DNA of 64,000 nucleotides from CAZEAB01 sp964552945 (GCA_964552945.1 CAZKIP010000007.1:4059-68058), one strand, 5' to 3'. Positions 25,663-34,797 are shown, counted from the stretch's first letter. The notes: generated by a model from the letters alone, not told the origin. Program-made: numbers and translations.

Positions 25663-28600
25663 ATGAAAACAAGAAAAATTTCAATTATTCTGTTTGTAAT
25701 AATTGCTGTTTTATTAACTGCAAAGGCAGCCCTAGGTGCTGTTGTAATTAATGAAGTAATGCCAGATCCTGGCGCATCGTCTGACTCAGATGGTGAATAT
25801 ATCGAACTTTACAATGATGGAGCATCTACCACCAATATTGAAGGATGGGAAATCTCCGATGCAAATTCTGCACACACTATTGCTAATGGTTCTCCCTTGG
25901 AAATTGCTGCTGGAGAATTCCTAGTTCTATGTAGTAATGATGATAAGGCAGCAAATGGAGACATTGGTTGTGCATACGAATACGCTTCCACTATCAGCTT
26001 AGTTAATGCTGGAGATACAATTGAATTAAAAGACACAAGTGCTACTTCAATTGATAAAGTAGTTTATACTGCTGCTTCATTTCCTTTCACAGCTGGAACT
26101 TCTATGGAATTAAAACATCATTCTTTAAATAACACCAATGCTTCAAATTGGAGAGCTTCAACCTCTACCATGAGTAATGGTGACAAAGGAAGTCCAGGTA
26201 AGAAAAATAATCATGCACCAACATTTGATGTTTCTGATGATACAATTCTTGAAGACGCTGGTTTGAAGAAGTATGACTTACATGCCTCAGTAAGTGATCC
26301 CGAAGACTCAAAAAGCGACTTGAAGTTCGTTCTTGATTCGCAATCAAATACCTCACTTGTATCTTGTAGCATCAATGCTACAGATGGACACAATTTAGAA
26401 TGTAATACTAAAAAGGACCAATCCGGCGAGTCTACCTTAAACTTAACTGTAACAGATACTTATGGAGATTCAACCAAGGATTCCTTTAAGATAACTGTAA
26501 GCGCAGTTAATGATAAACCTGTAATCACTAAAGCTGACAATTCTACAGCTACAGAAGGTCTTGCTTTTACAAAAACAATTACCGTAACTGATGTTGATAA
26601 TAACCAAAGTGAACTTGGAATTAATCTTGACAAATCTACTGTTGATGGCAAAAGTTTCACAAGCCTTGGCTGGACAAGTGCCGGCCTAGAAATTACTGGA
26701 ACTCCTAAAGCCTCCGGTGATATGAAAGTTAGTGTAGTTGCAAAAGATAAAGCAGCAGATTCAGATGCTAAAGAATTTACCTTATCTGTAAAGCCTGCTC
26801 TTGAAATTAACTCCCTTACAATTGATGAAGAATTGTGGGTTGGAGAAGAAATTAATGCATCTCCTGGAGAAGGATTTTCAGTTGATATTGGTTTCATAAA
26901 TAATTATAATAAAGTACTTGGCCATGTAAAAACAGAAGCAAAAGTTAGTGTAACTGGCTTTGAAAACATGCCTTACAAAGGTGAATGTGCTGGAGTAGGT
27001 TGTAACAAAGGTTACTGGGCTTTAGAAGAAGGAGAAAGTGCAGATGACTCTTTCACTTTCCAAGTTCCATATTCTGTTAGTGCAGATACTTTTGACTTAA
27101 CCATAAGTGTTAGTTATGATAATTTCTGGAGTAAACTATTCCCTTGGTGGGTTTCAGGTTACCTCCATGAACAGAAAATAACTTTCAAAGTTGAAAAGAA
27201 AGAAGCTGAAGTTCACCTAAATAGTGCAGAGTTAAGTGATGAAGTACTTACTTGTGCCAGAGAACCAACTCTTGATTTAGATCTTGTAAACACTGGAAAG
27301 AACGCTGTTTCTTCAGAAGTTTTAATTTTCGATCAAAAACCTAAAGAAGGATCTTTTGACAAAAAAACAGGAACTTTCAAGGAATTTGCAAGTAAACCAG
27401 AACTTAATTTATCAATTCTTATTGATAAAGATGGTAAATTCTCACAAGGATTATCCTTTGAAGATTCTACCAATGGTAAACATAACCTCTATGTTTACAT
27501 TGTAAATCCTTACTTTAATAGTGATGAAAAATTCATTGGTGATTCAGCAGAACTTGAGTTTGAAGTAGATGATTGTTTGAATGTTGAAGCTATCGAAGAA
27601 GAACTTAAGACAAATAAAGATTCATTGAGTTCCACATCAGTTGATTTATTTGAAACTGATGAAGATGATGAATACATTTACATCTATGAAGATATGGATT
27701 ATGAATCTGTATTAAAATTTGAAATAGATGATCAAGATGATGAAATTATCAAATGCTCAATTGATCCAGTAACTGCAAAATTGACCTGTGCTCCACCCAT
27801 CTTATTAATGGCTGGAACATCACTTCTTGAAATAATAATTGAACAAGGAAGTTCAGATTTTACTGAAGAAGTAGAAGTAGTTGTTGCAAACACTCTGGAA
27901 GTAACTAAAGTTCTTGTTGATGCAGAAGAAATAAGTGAAAGCGCAGAAACTAAAGGCACCAACCCTATGGAAGAATTTAGTGTTGAATTAACTGTTAAGA
28001 ACCATTTAGGCCATGCAGTTACCGGTGTTTCCGCAACTTTATCTTCAAATCTTTTCAGTAAAGATTTAGAAAGTAAAAGCAAGAACATTGCAGCTGATCA
28101 AAGTGAAACTTTAACTTTTAAAACTACTCTTCCAGAGAATACAGTTGCTGGTAAATACCCAGTAAGCATTTCAATCTCAGGAAAGGATTTCAAAGATAAC
28201 ACTATTACTCAAAAAGAGTCATTTACTTTTGATAAAGTTGTTGAACAAGAATCTGCTGATTTAAAAATTTCCAAAGTTACTTTAGACAACAAGGAAGTTA
28301 CCTGTAAACAGGAAACGACTGTAACTGTTGACTTAGTTAATCTTGGAAACAATGATGAAGATGATTTAGTATTAAGTGTTAAAGGTGGAAAAGAAACTTT
28401 TTCAACTGAAGAAAACGATGTAGATGAGATTCTTAAGAATGGAGGAACTCTTTCACATGTTTTCAAATTACCAACTTCAAACTTATCATCTGGAACAAAC
28501 GATCTTACTTTAGAAGTTAGCTACCGAAATGGTGCAGCTTCTGTAAGCAAGAAAATTGATTCAATTGAAAAGAAAAGTTGTATCAAGAAAGCTGAACCAT

Positions 28601-30507
28601 CAATTGCTGATGGCAATGGTTGGGTTATTTCAGATGGCCAAGAAATGAATGGTTTTGAAGTTACCTTAGCTGAGAAAGGTTATGACAACTTAATCAAATG
28701 GTTTGTTAATGGAGTTGTTGATAAAGCTCAAACAGGAACCGAATACATCTTCAAACAAGATGAAGTTGGAGAGTATAAAGTTAATGCAGAAATTAATGGT
28801 GAAAAAACAGTTGTTTGGGAAGTAACCGTTACCGATGTACCTTTATCAGTAGAATTAACAACTAACATTGATGAAGATGCTACACATGAAGATTTAGAAG
28901 TCTTTGAAGATTTCACAGTTGAAAATAAATATGGTAAAATTGTTTTTAATGAGCCTGTAGATTTAACTGAAATTTTAGATCTTGATCAGTACATTAAAAT
29001 TGAAGCTGATGGAGTAAGTGTTGACACATCTGAAGATGGTGCTCCTGAGCTAAATGTAGCTGCAACTGTTTACTTAAAAAAATCATTCAATAACCCAATG
29101 GTTTTAATCTCAACAAATATGAAAAAGGAAGATTTCAAAAGATGTCCTGCTGAAGATTGTAAGATTAAAAGTAAATCCGGAAAACCAGTTACATTTACAG
29201 TTGAAGGATTTAGTAAAGCCAAAGTTGTAGAAAACGTAGCAGCAACACCTCAAGTAAGTAAGGAACTTTTATTTGACAATGTTGAAAGAGGAAAGAACTA
29301 CACTCTTGATTTCACAGTTAAGAATTTAGGTTCACACGACTCTTTAACAATTGATGATGTAAAGTTAGCTGGTGTAAAAACCGGATACGGACTGAAGTTA
29401 ACTGCAGTAAGTTTTCCAAAAACTTTAGAAGCTGGAAAAGACGTTGCATTGAAATTATCTGTCCTTTCACCTAAAGAAGAGGCATCTGGCAAAAAAGAAC
29501 TTGCTAAATTGCAAATCTTCTATGATGGAAAAATTGCGCCTTTAGAAAAAGCGGTTTCATTCCAAGTAAAGGATTATCTGAGCATCGATAACTTTGAAGT
29601 TAACGGAGACGATAACGGAGATCTTTCTGTTAAAGATTTGAACGAGATTGAATTCGAAGTTAAGAATAGTTATACAGAAGACATGGAAGATGTTGAAATA
29701 ACTGTAGAAATTCTTGACGTTGATGGAGACGATCTTGAAGAAGAAGTCGAAGTAGACATTGATAAGAACGATGAAGAAAAAGTAAAAGTTGAATTTGATC
29801 TTTCAAGTGAAGATTTAGATGAAGAAGAATACACAGTAAAGATTACTATCAATGCTGAAGCTAAAGATGATAGTGATCATGACTTTGAAACAACTAAAAC
29901 TGTGGACTTAGATCTAAATAAGCACGAAGTAATCATTGAAAGTTTAACTTTCAGCCAAGATACTTTACAATGTCCTGGACAGAATCACTTACTAGTTGAC
30001 TTGAAAAACGTTGGTAAAAGTGATGAAGACGATATTGAGGTTAAAGTTAAGAACAGTGCTCTGGACTTAAGTTTAAGCGATTCAAATATCGAATTGGACA
30101 AATTTAGCAGAAACGATAACGAATACAGGTCTACTTTCAGCATAACTCTTAACGAAGCTGATAAGACAAGTTATCCACTAACTGTTGAATTGTACAGAGA
30201 TGGTAAAAAGGAAGAAAGCAAAACTGCAACTTTAAAATTAAAAGATTGTAAAAAGCTGGAAACTTCCTCAACAACTCAGTCCCAAAACCAACTTACCAAT
30301 GATAACTTGGCGAAGCAATTGCAAGCTCAATTACAGCAGCAATTACAAGCTCAACAAGTACAGCAAGTACAACAGCAGCAAGTTCCAGTTGTAAAAACAT
30401 CATTTAGAGATAGTAGAACCTACATGTTATTGTTGGGAGTGCTAATCTTCTTGGTGTTCTTTGCAATGGTTTTAGCAGCAGCAGTTTTGTTGGTTAAGAA
30501 GAAATAA
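25663..30507 (+). CDS. Giant acidic surface protein with lamin-tail domain and C-terminal anchor
   Basis: 1614 residues. Signal peptide (about 1-27), then a lamin-tail domain (about 27-165: VVINEVMPDPGASSDSDGEY, IELYNDG, NIEGWEISD), cadherin/Ig-like repeats (ISVSAVNDKPV region, He_PIG-type segment near 300-400), several COG1361-like acidic beta domains that repeat a Cys-containing strand (DNKEVTCKQETTVTVDLVNL, FSQDTLQCPGQNHLLVDLKN), a Gln-rich low-complexity stretch (about 1545-1575) and a C-terminal helix followed by VKKK. Such a chain is a typical archaeal S-layer or adhesion protein. It follows the 500-aa relative and has a GAGG site before the ATG. Codon use looks like neighbours. Confidence 0.85.
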   Translation: MKTRKISIILFVIIAVLLTAKAALGAVVINEVMPDPGASSDSDGEYIELYNDGASTTNIEGWEISDANSAHTIANGSPLEIAAGEFLVLCSNDDKAANGDIGCAYEYASTISLVNAGDTIELKDTSATSIDKVVYTAASFPFTAGTSMELKHHSLNNTNASNWRASTSTMSNGDKGSPGKKNNHAPTFDVSDDTILEDAGLKKYDLHASVSDPEDSKSDLKFVLDSQSNTSLVSCSINATDGHNLECNTKKDQSGESTLNLTVTDTYGDSTKDSFKITVSAVNDKPVITKADNSTATEGLAFTKTITVTDVDNNQSELGINLDKSTVDGKSFTSLGWTSAGLEITGTPKASGDMKVSVVAKDKAADSDAKEFTLSVKPALEINSLTIDEELWVGEEINASPGEGFSVDIGFINNYNKVLGHVKTEAKVSVTGFENMPYKGECAGVGCNKGYWALEEGESADDSFTFQVPYSVSADTFDLTISVSYDNFWSKLFPWWVSGYLHEQKITFKVEKKEAEVHLNSAELSDEVLTCAREPTLDLDLVNTGKNAVSSEVLIFDQKPKEGSFDKKTGTFKEFASKPELNLSILIDKDGKFSQGLSFEDSTNGKHNLYVYIVNPYFNSDEKFIGDSAELEFEVDDCLNVEAIEEELKTNKDSLSSTSVDLFETDEDDEYIYIYEDMDYESVLKFEIDDQDDEIIKCSIDPVTAKLTCAPPILLMAGTSLLEIIIEQGSSDFTEEVEVVVANTLEVTKVLVDAEEISESAETKGTNPMEEFSVELTVKNHLGHAVTGVSATLSSNLFSKDLESKSKNIAADQSETLTFKTTLPENTVAGKYPVSISISGKDFKDNTITQKESFTFDKVVEQESADLKISKVTLDNKEVTCKQETTVTVDLVNLGNNDEDDLVLSVKGGKETFSTEENDVDEILKNGGTLSHVFKLPTSNLSSGTNDLTLEVSYRNGAASVSKKIDSIEKKSCIKKAEPSIADGNGWVISDGQEMNGFEVTLAEKGYDNLIKWFVNGVVDKAQTGTEYIFKQDEVGEYKVNAEINGEKTVVWEVTVTDVPLSVELTTNIDEDATHEDLEVFEDFTVENKYGKIVFNEPVDLTEILDLDQYIKIEADGVSVDTSEDGAPELNVAATVYLKKSFNNPMVLISTNMKKEDFKRCPAEDCKIKSKSGKPVTFTVEGFSKAKVVENVAATPQVSKELLFDNVERGKNYTLDFTVKNLGSHDSLTIDDVKLAGVKTGYGLKLTAVSFPKTLEAGKDVALKLSVLSPKEEASGKKELAKLQIFYDGKIAPLEKAVSFQVKDYLSIDNFEVNGDDNGDLSVKDLNEIEFEVKNSYTEDMEDVEITVEILDVDGDDLEEEVEVDIDKNDEEKVKVEFDLSSEDLDEEEYTVKITINAEAKDDSDHDFETTKTVDLDLNKHEVIIESLTFSQDTLQCPGQNHLLVDLKNVGKSDEDDIEVKVKNSALDLSLSDSNIELDKFSRNDNEYRSTFSITLNEADKTSYPLTVELYRDGKKEESKTATLKLKDCKKLETSSTTQSQNQLTNDNLAKQLQAQLQQQLQAQQVQQVQQQQVPVVKTSFRDSRTYMLLLGVLIFLVFFAMVLAAAVLLVKKK

Positions 30508-30549
30508 ATTTTTTTATTTTTTATCTTTTTTTTATTTTTTATTTTTTAA
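30508..30549 (+). terminator. T-rich terminator after the giant surface gene
   Basis: Directly after the TAA come several runs of 4-8 T (the stretch is almost wholly T with a few A), the usual signal for archaeal intrinsic termination. It overlaps the last codons of the convergent TYW3 gene (stop at 30532). A similar T-rich tract follows the gene ending at 23928. Confidence 0.5.
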
Positions 30550-31128
30550 AGCGTTGTTAAAAAGTTCTATTTTATCCCAATTGTTTTGTAATTTCTCATT
30601 GATAATATCTTTTAACCATCCCTTATCTCCAGAAAAAACAAGTTCTTTATTTTTGTAGAAAGGCATTTCTAAGGTATGGCTATCCCTAATTTCAATAATA
30701 ATCTTGTTGCTAATGGACAATATTGAAGATTTCTTATAAAATGTTCTTGCTAATTCCAACAAAGATTTTGCTGAATCCAAATCTTGGCAAGCAATGTGGA
30801 TGATAAATCCTTCATACCTTAACCAGATAGTATCGTTTGTATCGTTTATATCGTTTATACCCTTTGTTTTGTTTGTTTTATTTATTTCTTCAACTAAATC
30901 TAAGAAACTTTCTTCGATGAAATCGTGACTTACTCTTATCCATTCAGTCTCATTTTTTTTCCCACTACCTTTCCAGAAATAAACCCTTCCAGAACAAGAA
31001 GAAGTAGTATAATAATTGTCTAATTTGTTAATTGTTTCAATAATGCTTAAAGCATGCTTATCAACACTTCCTTTCTTACTTTTATCCAACTTTTCTAGGA
31101 AAGTTTTTTTTTGATTATTAAAAGGCAT
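30532..31128 (-). CDS. taw3: tRNA wybutosine-synthesis methyltransferase TYW3/Taw3
   Basis: 198 residues. TYW3 proteins methylate N4 of the wyosine intermediate at position 37 of tRNA-Phe. The family signature is TTSSCSGRVYFWKGSGKK (about residues 41-58), followed by a WIRVSHDF strand, the FIIHIACQDLDSAKSLLELA segment and SNKIIIEIRDSHTLEMPF. Between them a nine-base tandem repeat in the DNA (around 30828-30856) encodes NDINDTNDT, an expanded loop. It shares a 53-bp promoter region with divergent TrmI, another tRNA methyltransferase. Confidence 0.88.
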   Translation of the reverse strand: MPFNNQKKTFLEKLDKSKKGSVDKHALSIIETINKLDNYYTTSSCSGRVYFWKGSGKKNETEWIRVSHDFIEESFLDLVEEINKTNKTKGINDINDTNDTIWLRYEGFIIHIACQDLDSAKSLLELARTFYKKSSILSISNKIIIEIRDSHTLEMPFYKNKELVFSGDKGWLKDIINEKLQNNWDKIELFNNALKNKK

Positions 31129-31148
31129 ATTAACTTTTTAGGCAGAAA

Positions 31149-31160
31149 CTTTAAAAATAT
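31149..31160. promoter_or_regulatory. TATA box apparently shared by TYW3 and TrmI
   Basis: The 53-bp gap between the two divergent start codons (31128 and 31182) holds one clear TATA-like box, CTTTAAAAATAT, centred at about 31154. That is 26-28 bp from each start, the standard leaderless spacing here, so the same box may drive transcription in both directions. Confidence 0.5.
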
Positions 31161-31181
31161 TGCTCTAAGTTTGCAATATAA

Positions 31182-31916
31182 ATGAGATCCGTCAAAAAAA
31201 TCCTTATAGATTTGAACACTAACAAAAAATATTACATTAAAGAGCTAGATGACAATTTTCATACCAGTAATGGGGTTATTTCTAAAAAAGACATAAAAGG
31301 GAAGGAAACCTTAGTAGTTTCTGATAAGAATAAGAAGTTTGTTTTGTTAGAACCCTCTTTTATAGATTACTGGGAAAAGTTGCACAGAGGCCCTCAAATC
31401 ATGAATCAAAAGGACATTGGAATGATTCTTTCAAAGACGGGGGTAAATAAGAATTCTAAAGTCGTCGATGCAGGTGGCGGTTCTGGAAGTTTATGCTTGT
31501 CTTTAGCAAATGTATGTAAAGAAGTTTTTGTTTATGAAATAAATCCTGAACATTTAGATGTAATCCAGAAAAATGTTAAATTGTTTGGTGTGAAAAATTT
31601 ACACTTGAAACAAGAAAATGTCTATAAAGGAATTGCAGAGAAAGAACTTGATTTGATTACTTTAGACTTACCAGAACCATGGCAAGTTACTGAGCATGCT
31701 TCTATCTCTCTTAAAACAGGTGGTTTCTTAGTAGTCTACCTACCAAATTTAGGTCAAATGAAAATGTTTATCGATTCTTGCAAAGGTTCTAAGATAAGAG
31801 TTTTGGAAACTTTAGAACTTCTTGAAAGAAAATGGAAGATTCATGACAAGATTATGCGTCCTGAATTTGACATGCTTGGACACACCGGTTTTCTTACTTT
31901 CTGCAGAAAGTTATGA
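31182..31916 (+). CDS. trmI: tRNA (adenine-N1)-methyltransferase TrmI
   Basis: 244 residues, archaeal TrmI/Gcd14 family, which makes m1A at position 57/58 of the tRNA T-loop. An N-terminal beta domain (about 1-60) precedes the Rossmann methyltransferase domain. Visible motifs: HRGPQIMNQKDIGMIL, the SAM loop VVDAGGGSGSL, FVYEINPEH after strand 2, and LDLPEPWQ at the catalytic motif IV. It is divergent from TYW3 with an apparent shared TATA box. Confidence 0.9.
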   Translation: MRSVKKILIDLNTNKKYYIKELDDNFHTSNGVISKKDIKGKETLVVSDKNKKFVLLEPSFIDYWEKLHRGPQIMNQKDIGMILSKTGVNKNSKVVDAGGGSGSLCLSLANVCKEVFVYEINPEHLDVIQKNVKLFGVKNLHLKQENVYKGIAEKELDLITLDLPEPWQVTEHASISLKTGGFLVVYLPNLGQMKMFIDSCKGSKIRVLETLELLERKWKIHDKIMRPEFDMLGHTGFLTFCRKL

Positions 31917-31986
31917 AAGGTTTTATAAAGTTGTGAATTAACATTTTATTATAAAGGATTTTTGCGAGTTCTTTTTTTAACTAAAA

Positions 31987-32124
31987 ATGGTAAAATTTAA
32001 TAAAGTAAAATATTGTTACGGATGTAAGAAAAGATTCTTAATCAAACCTGGTGAACCTAACAGAGGTTATTGTAAAAGTTGCCAGAAGAAGGTTGATAAG
32101 GAAAGAGAAAAAGAAGAAGATTGA
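31987..32124 (+). CDS. 45-residue zinc-ribbon protein
   Basis: Two CxxC knuckles (Cys 10/13 in YCYGCKKRF and Cys 29/32 in YCKSCQKK) make a compact zinc ribbon, with a Lys/Glu-rich tail. Small ribbons like this are common in archaea as ribosome, RNA or transcription accessory proteins; which one is unknown. The start ATG at 31987 follows TrmI by 70 bp, with a TATA-like stretch upstream. Confidence 0.6.
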   Translation: MVKFNKVKYCYGCKKRFLIKPGEPNRGYCKSCQKKVDKEREKEED

Positions 32125-32163
32125 TTTTATTTATTGTCATCATATTACAGAATGCTTAGAAAT

Positions 32164-32490
32164 TCATTCTACTTCAGAATATTTTAGATTACTCCCATAA
32201 AACTTTTCAACAGGATACTTCTCTTCATTTTCAATCATTTTCTGATCAAACCAGTGGATTAAATCAATATCTAATACATCAGCTAATCTCAACAAGACAT
32301 TTAGCACGTCTGCTAATTCTTTAGCCAATTCCTTTTTATCAAAATGTGATTTAAAACGAAATGGTTCTAAAACTTCACCTGCTTCAAGAACTAATGCTAT
32401 TGCAAGATCTTTGGGGTTATGAAATTTTGTCCAATCTCTATCCTCACTGAATTTCCTTACTTTTCCTTTAAGTATGTTTATTTCATTCAT
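32164..32490 (-). CDS. MazG-like nucleotide pyrophosphohydrolase
   Basis: 108 residues. The pattern ALVLEAGEVLEPFRF, then KKELAKELADVLNVLLRLAD is the metal-binding EExx...ExxD signature of the MazG/iMazG (RS21-C6-like) family, which hydrolyses (d)NTPs such as modified or surplus dCTP to the monophosphate. The start is placed at the ATG at 32490, which overlaps the end of the HD-domain gene by 8 nt; a longer reading from 32529 would sit inside that gene. It is the last gene of a five-gene cassette. Confidence 0.85.
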   Translation of the reverse strand: MNEINILKGKVRKFSEDRDWTKFHNPKDLAIALVLEAGEVLEPFRFKSHFDKKELAKELADVLNVLLRLADVLDIDLIHWFDQKMIENEEKYPVEKFYGSNLKYSEVE

Positions 32491-33310
32491 TTTCTTCCTC
32501 CAACACCATCCGCATATACCTCTTTCCAACTGCCATGTTTATCGGCTGTTGCATTATTGCATCCAATAATTCAGGAGGTAGTCCTTTCTGTAAAAGAATT
32601 TGTTCTACTCTATATTGAAGTCGTTCTGCTTCCTGTAAAATTGTGGAATCTACTTTCGCCCAAGAATCTGCAAGATACATCAATCCAACTTCTAATTCAT
32701 ATCCTAAAACGATTGGAAATAGTTTCTTAACTGCTTCTGTAAAATAATCAGATTGTACCCATTCTTTGGTATATCCTAGGCCTGATTCTATAATTTCTAA
32801 TCGAAGCAATCCCAATTCAAAATGTTTTCCTGCGCAGTTAGCAATGTAATCTATTTGTTTATCAGTTAACCCATGAGTGTGTAGAATTACTGATACAAAT
32901 GGTTCTAAAATTATTTGTTGAGAATATTTTTCATGTCCATCAAAATCAAATTTTCCTTCACCAAGTGCTTTGTTAAATTTCCCAAGATCATGAAGTGGTA
33001 GTGCAATACCAATTAGTTCTTGTTTTGAAACCCCATCAATTTCTTCTTGTAGGTAATCAATCAATGCTTTGTGTAAATATTTAGGGATATCACATAGAAA
33101 TTTTTTTGTTGACCAATATTCCTGTAATTTTTTAGAGTGAGTTATTATCCCCCACTGATGCCACATTGGCTGGTGCTCTTTTGGTGAATCGAGATTTTGT
33201 AGAAATTTCTGTTTGTCTTCTTCTGGAAGTCTAGCATTTCTTAAAGCAATTTGTTTACTAATCTCCGGTAACTTTTCTTCAAGGTCCTGTACTATTTCAC
33301 TAGTGTCCAT
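32483..33310 (-). CDS. HD-domain phosphohydrolase-like protein
   Basis: 275 residues. An early HSKKLQEYW His, LPLHDLGKFNKALGEG (the HD pair) and the HTHGLT/NCAGKHFELG region form an HD-type metal site, as in nucleotide phosphohydrolases. Which substrate is unknown. The first 30 residues are helical and acidic; a C-terminal helix is rich in E/K. It has a GGAGATAG site before the ATG and overlaps the MazG gene at its end, so the two are co-expressed. A joint role in nucleotide clean-up is inference. Confidence 0.75.
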   Translation of the reverse strand: MDTSEIVQDLEEKLPEISKQIALRNARLPEEDKQKFLQNLDSPKEHQPMWHQWGIITHSKKLQEYWSTKKFLCDIPKYLHKALIDYLQEEIDGVSKQELIGIALPLHDLGKFNKALGEGKFDFDGHEKYSQQIILEPFVSVILHTHGLTDKQIDYIANCAGKHFELGLLRLEIIESGLGYTKEWVQSDYFTEAVKKLFPIVLGYELEVGLMYLADSWAKVDSTILQEAERLQYRVEQILLQKGLPPELLDAIMQQPINMAVGKRYMRMVLEEENE

Positions 33311-33311
33311 T

Positions 33312-33776
33312 TTAGTCTATCTCCAGACCGCAATATTCTTCAGTAAATTCTGGTCGTTCATTCTTATAAGAATTCAAGATTTCATCTAGAAACAAAACTC
33401 TTCTATCATTCTGAGATTTTTCAGGTACCTCAATTGAAATCCTACCTAAAAACCTTCGATCTTTTTGATGAAACCAAACAATCTGCTCTTTAAAAAAATC
33501 TAAGAACTTGTAAGGAACACTTCCTAAATCTTCTGAAGTTCCATAAAGAGCAATAGTGTCCCCCCTTATTTCAGCATATCCTCCTCCAAGAACATATTCG
33601 AAATCAATTTTGAAAGCCGGTGCTATCATTCGATGTAGAGGAAAATTGTTTTCTGTATGTATCCCATAATAATTAAAGAGGTGCAATCTATCACTATTGG
33701 TGGGAGATTTTGTTATCACAAATTTTTGTGGGAACTGCTTATCTATGTAAACTGGTTTTAATCCTGCCATTGTCAT
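33312..33776 (-). CDS. Hypothetical protein of the HD-MazG cassette (154 aa)
   Basis: No exact family recognised. It looks like a mixed alpha/beta protein with a conserved-looking HLFNYYGIHTENNFPLHRM, EYVLGGGYAEIRGDTIALYG and a helical C-terminal half (FLDEILNSYKNERPEF). It begins 1 bp upstream of the HD gene on the same strand. A TTGGAGA ribosome site lies before the ATG in a leader (33783-33797) nearly identical to that before the gene at 34523. Confidence 0.6.
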   Translation of the reverse strand: MTMAGLKPVYIDKQFPQKFVITKSPTNSDRLHLFNYYGIHTENNFPLHRMIAPAFKIDFEYVLGGGYAEIRGDTIALYGTSEDLGSVPYKFLDFFKEQIVWFHQKDRRFLGRISIEVPEKSQNDRRVLFLDEILNSYKNERPEFTEEYCGLEID

Positions 33777-33806
33777 TTTTTATCTCCAACACACCTCGAT
33801 GCCACC

Positions 33807-34523
33807 TTATTTATTGATTCTAGTATACCCTCTGTTAGCTTCGAGAGTGCTCTCAATATTAACTCCTATATCTCTAAGTCTTGAAGTTAAATCAGCAGAT
33901 ACCCAAACATTTCTAGAAACATGAAACTCCTGAGAACTTCCATCAACAAGAATTGAAGGCAAGTTTGGATCCCTTGTCTTTCCAGCTTTTAGTCTGTATC
34001 CGGCGCTTAGCAAATTAAGAGTAACTCTTGAATCTCTCTCGCCGGTTCTTGAATGTCCAGTAGAAACATCTAAACTTGGCATAATCCAATTTTGAATTCT
34101 TTGTTGCCATAATCCACTGAATTCCTCTTTCGGAACTATTTCAACATTTTTTTTAGAGTATGGATCAACCAAATTTACTCCAGCCCCAGAACATCCATAT
34201 CCAGTTGTTAGAACTGCTTCCTCTGATGCAAACCCTGTCACATCGGGGTCAACCATTACAGGAGTCATATCATAAACATTAAAATTTTGTTTTACAACAC
34301 CAATTAGCTGAAAGTCAGGAGTCTCTCCTCCATTTGCTCTGTCTTTTATTACAGAAACCGGTCCATCACAACATTGTCCAGAACCAACATAGATTGTTCT
34401 TGCATCGTTAGAGATGCCCAGTAAATTTATTCCTGTATCAGAAGCATTACTACCTTCAACAGCATAAATTATCTTTCCATCTAGCAAAACTTTGTTTTCA
34501 TTAAACCCATATATTCGCGTCAT
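33807..34523 (-). CDS. Hypothetical protein of the HD-MazG cassette (238 aa)
   Basis: No family recognised. It has many Gly/Ser/Val strands (RTIYVGSGQCCDGPVSVIKD, VLTTGYGCSGAGVNLVDPYS) without a signal peptide, so a cytosolic beta-rich fold is likely. Three Cys lie in two clusters. Start at ATG 34523 is preceded by TTGGAGA in a leader repeated before the gene at 33776. Coupled gene order with HD and MazG proteins suggests a shared nucleotide-related task. Confidence 0.55.
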   Translation of the reverse strand: MTRIYGFNENKVLLDGKIIYAVEGSNASDTGINLLGISNDARTIYVGSGQCCDGPVSVIKDRANGGETPDFQLIGVVKQNFNVYDMTPVMVDPDVTGFASEEAVLTTGYGCSGAGVNLVDPYSKKNVEIVPKEEFSGLWQQRIQNWIMPSLDVSTGHSRTGERDSRVTLNLLSAGYRLKAGKTRDPNLPSILVDGSSQEFHVSRNVWVSADLTSRLRDIGVNIESTLEANRGYTRINK

Positions 34524-34544
34524 TTTATTTTCTCCAACACACCC

Positions 34545-34682
34545 TCATTTTCTTTGTGCATTTCCAAGAACCCCAGTAGCTTGCAAGGCAATCCATCTTA
34601 CCTTCTCTTGAGGCCAAGAAGGATGTTCCCTCTCAATTTTTTCTACCATTTCTTCCATCAAGGTTTGTCTTGTATTGTGCAT
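34545..34682 (-). CDS. 45-residue helical protein heading the HD-MazG cassette
   Basis: MHNTRQTLMEEMVEKIEREH, then PSWPQEKVRWIALQ and a short tail. It looks like two helices. A GGGGGA site lies about 9 nt before the ATG at 34682, and the stop TGA overlaps the repeated leader (34531-34546) of the next gene. It is probably the first gene of the cassette; function unknown. Confidence 0.5.
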   Translation of the reverse strand: MHNTRQTLMEEMVEKIEREHPSWPQEKVRWIALQATGVLGNAQRK

Positions 34683-34797
34683 TTTTGTTATTCCCCCTAA
34701 TTATTTTATCCCAGTGTTCCCAAAGAGTAGTTAAAGGTTTGTTGAAGAATCTTCTACAACAGAAAAGTTTAAATAAAATAAATCAAAATTAAAAAAG

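Noticed and set aside
26165..29852. Several minus-strand frames rich in Ser/Thr/Leu opposite the 1614-aa gene
   Set aside because: They are complements of acidic repeated codons; no start signals and no recognisable motifs.
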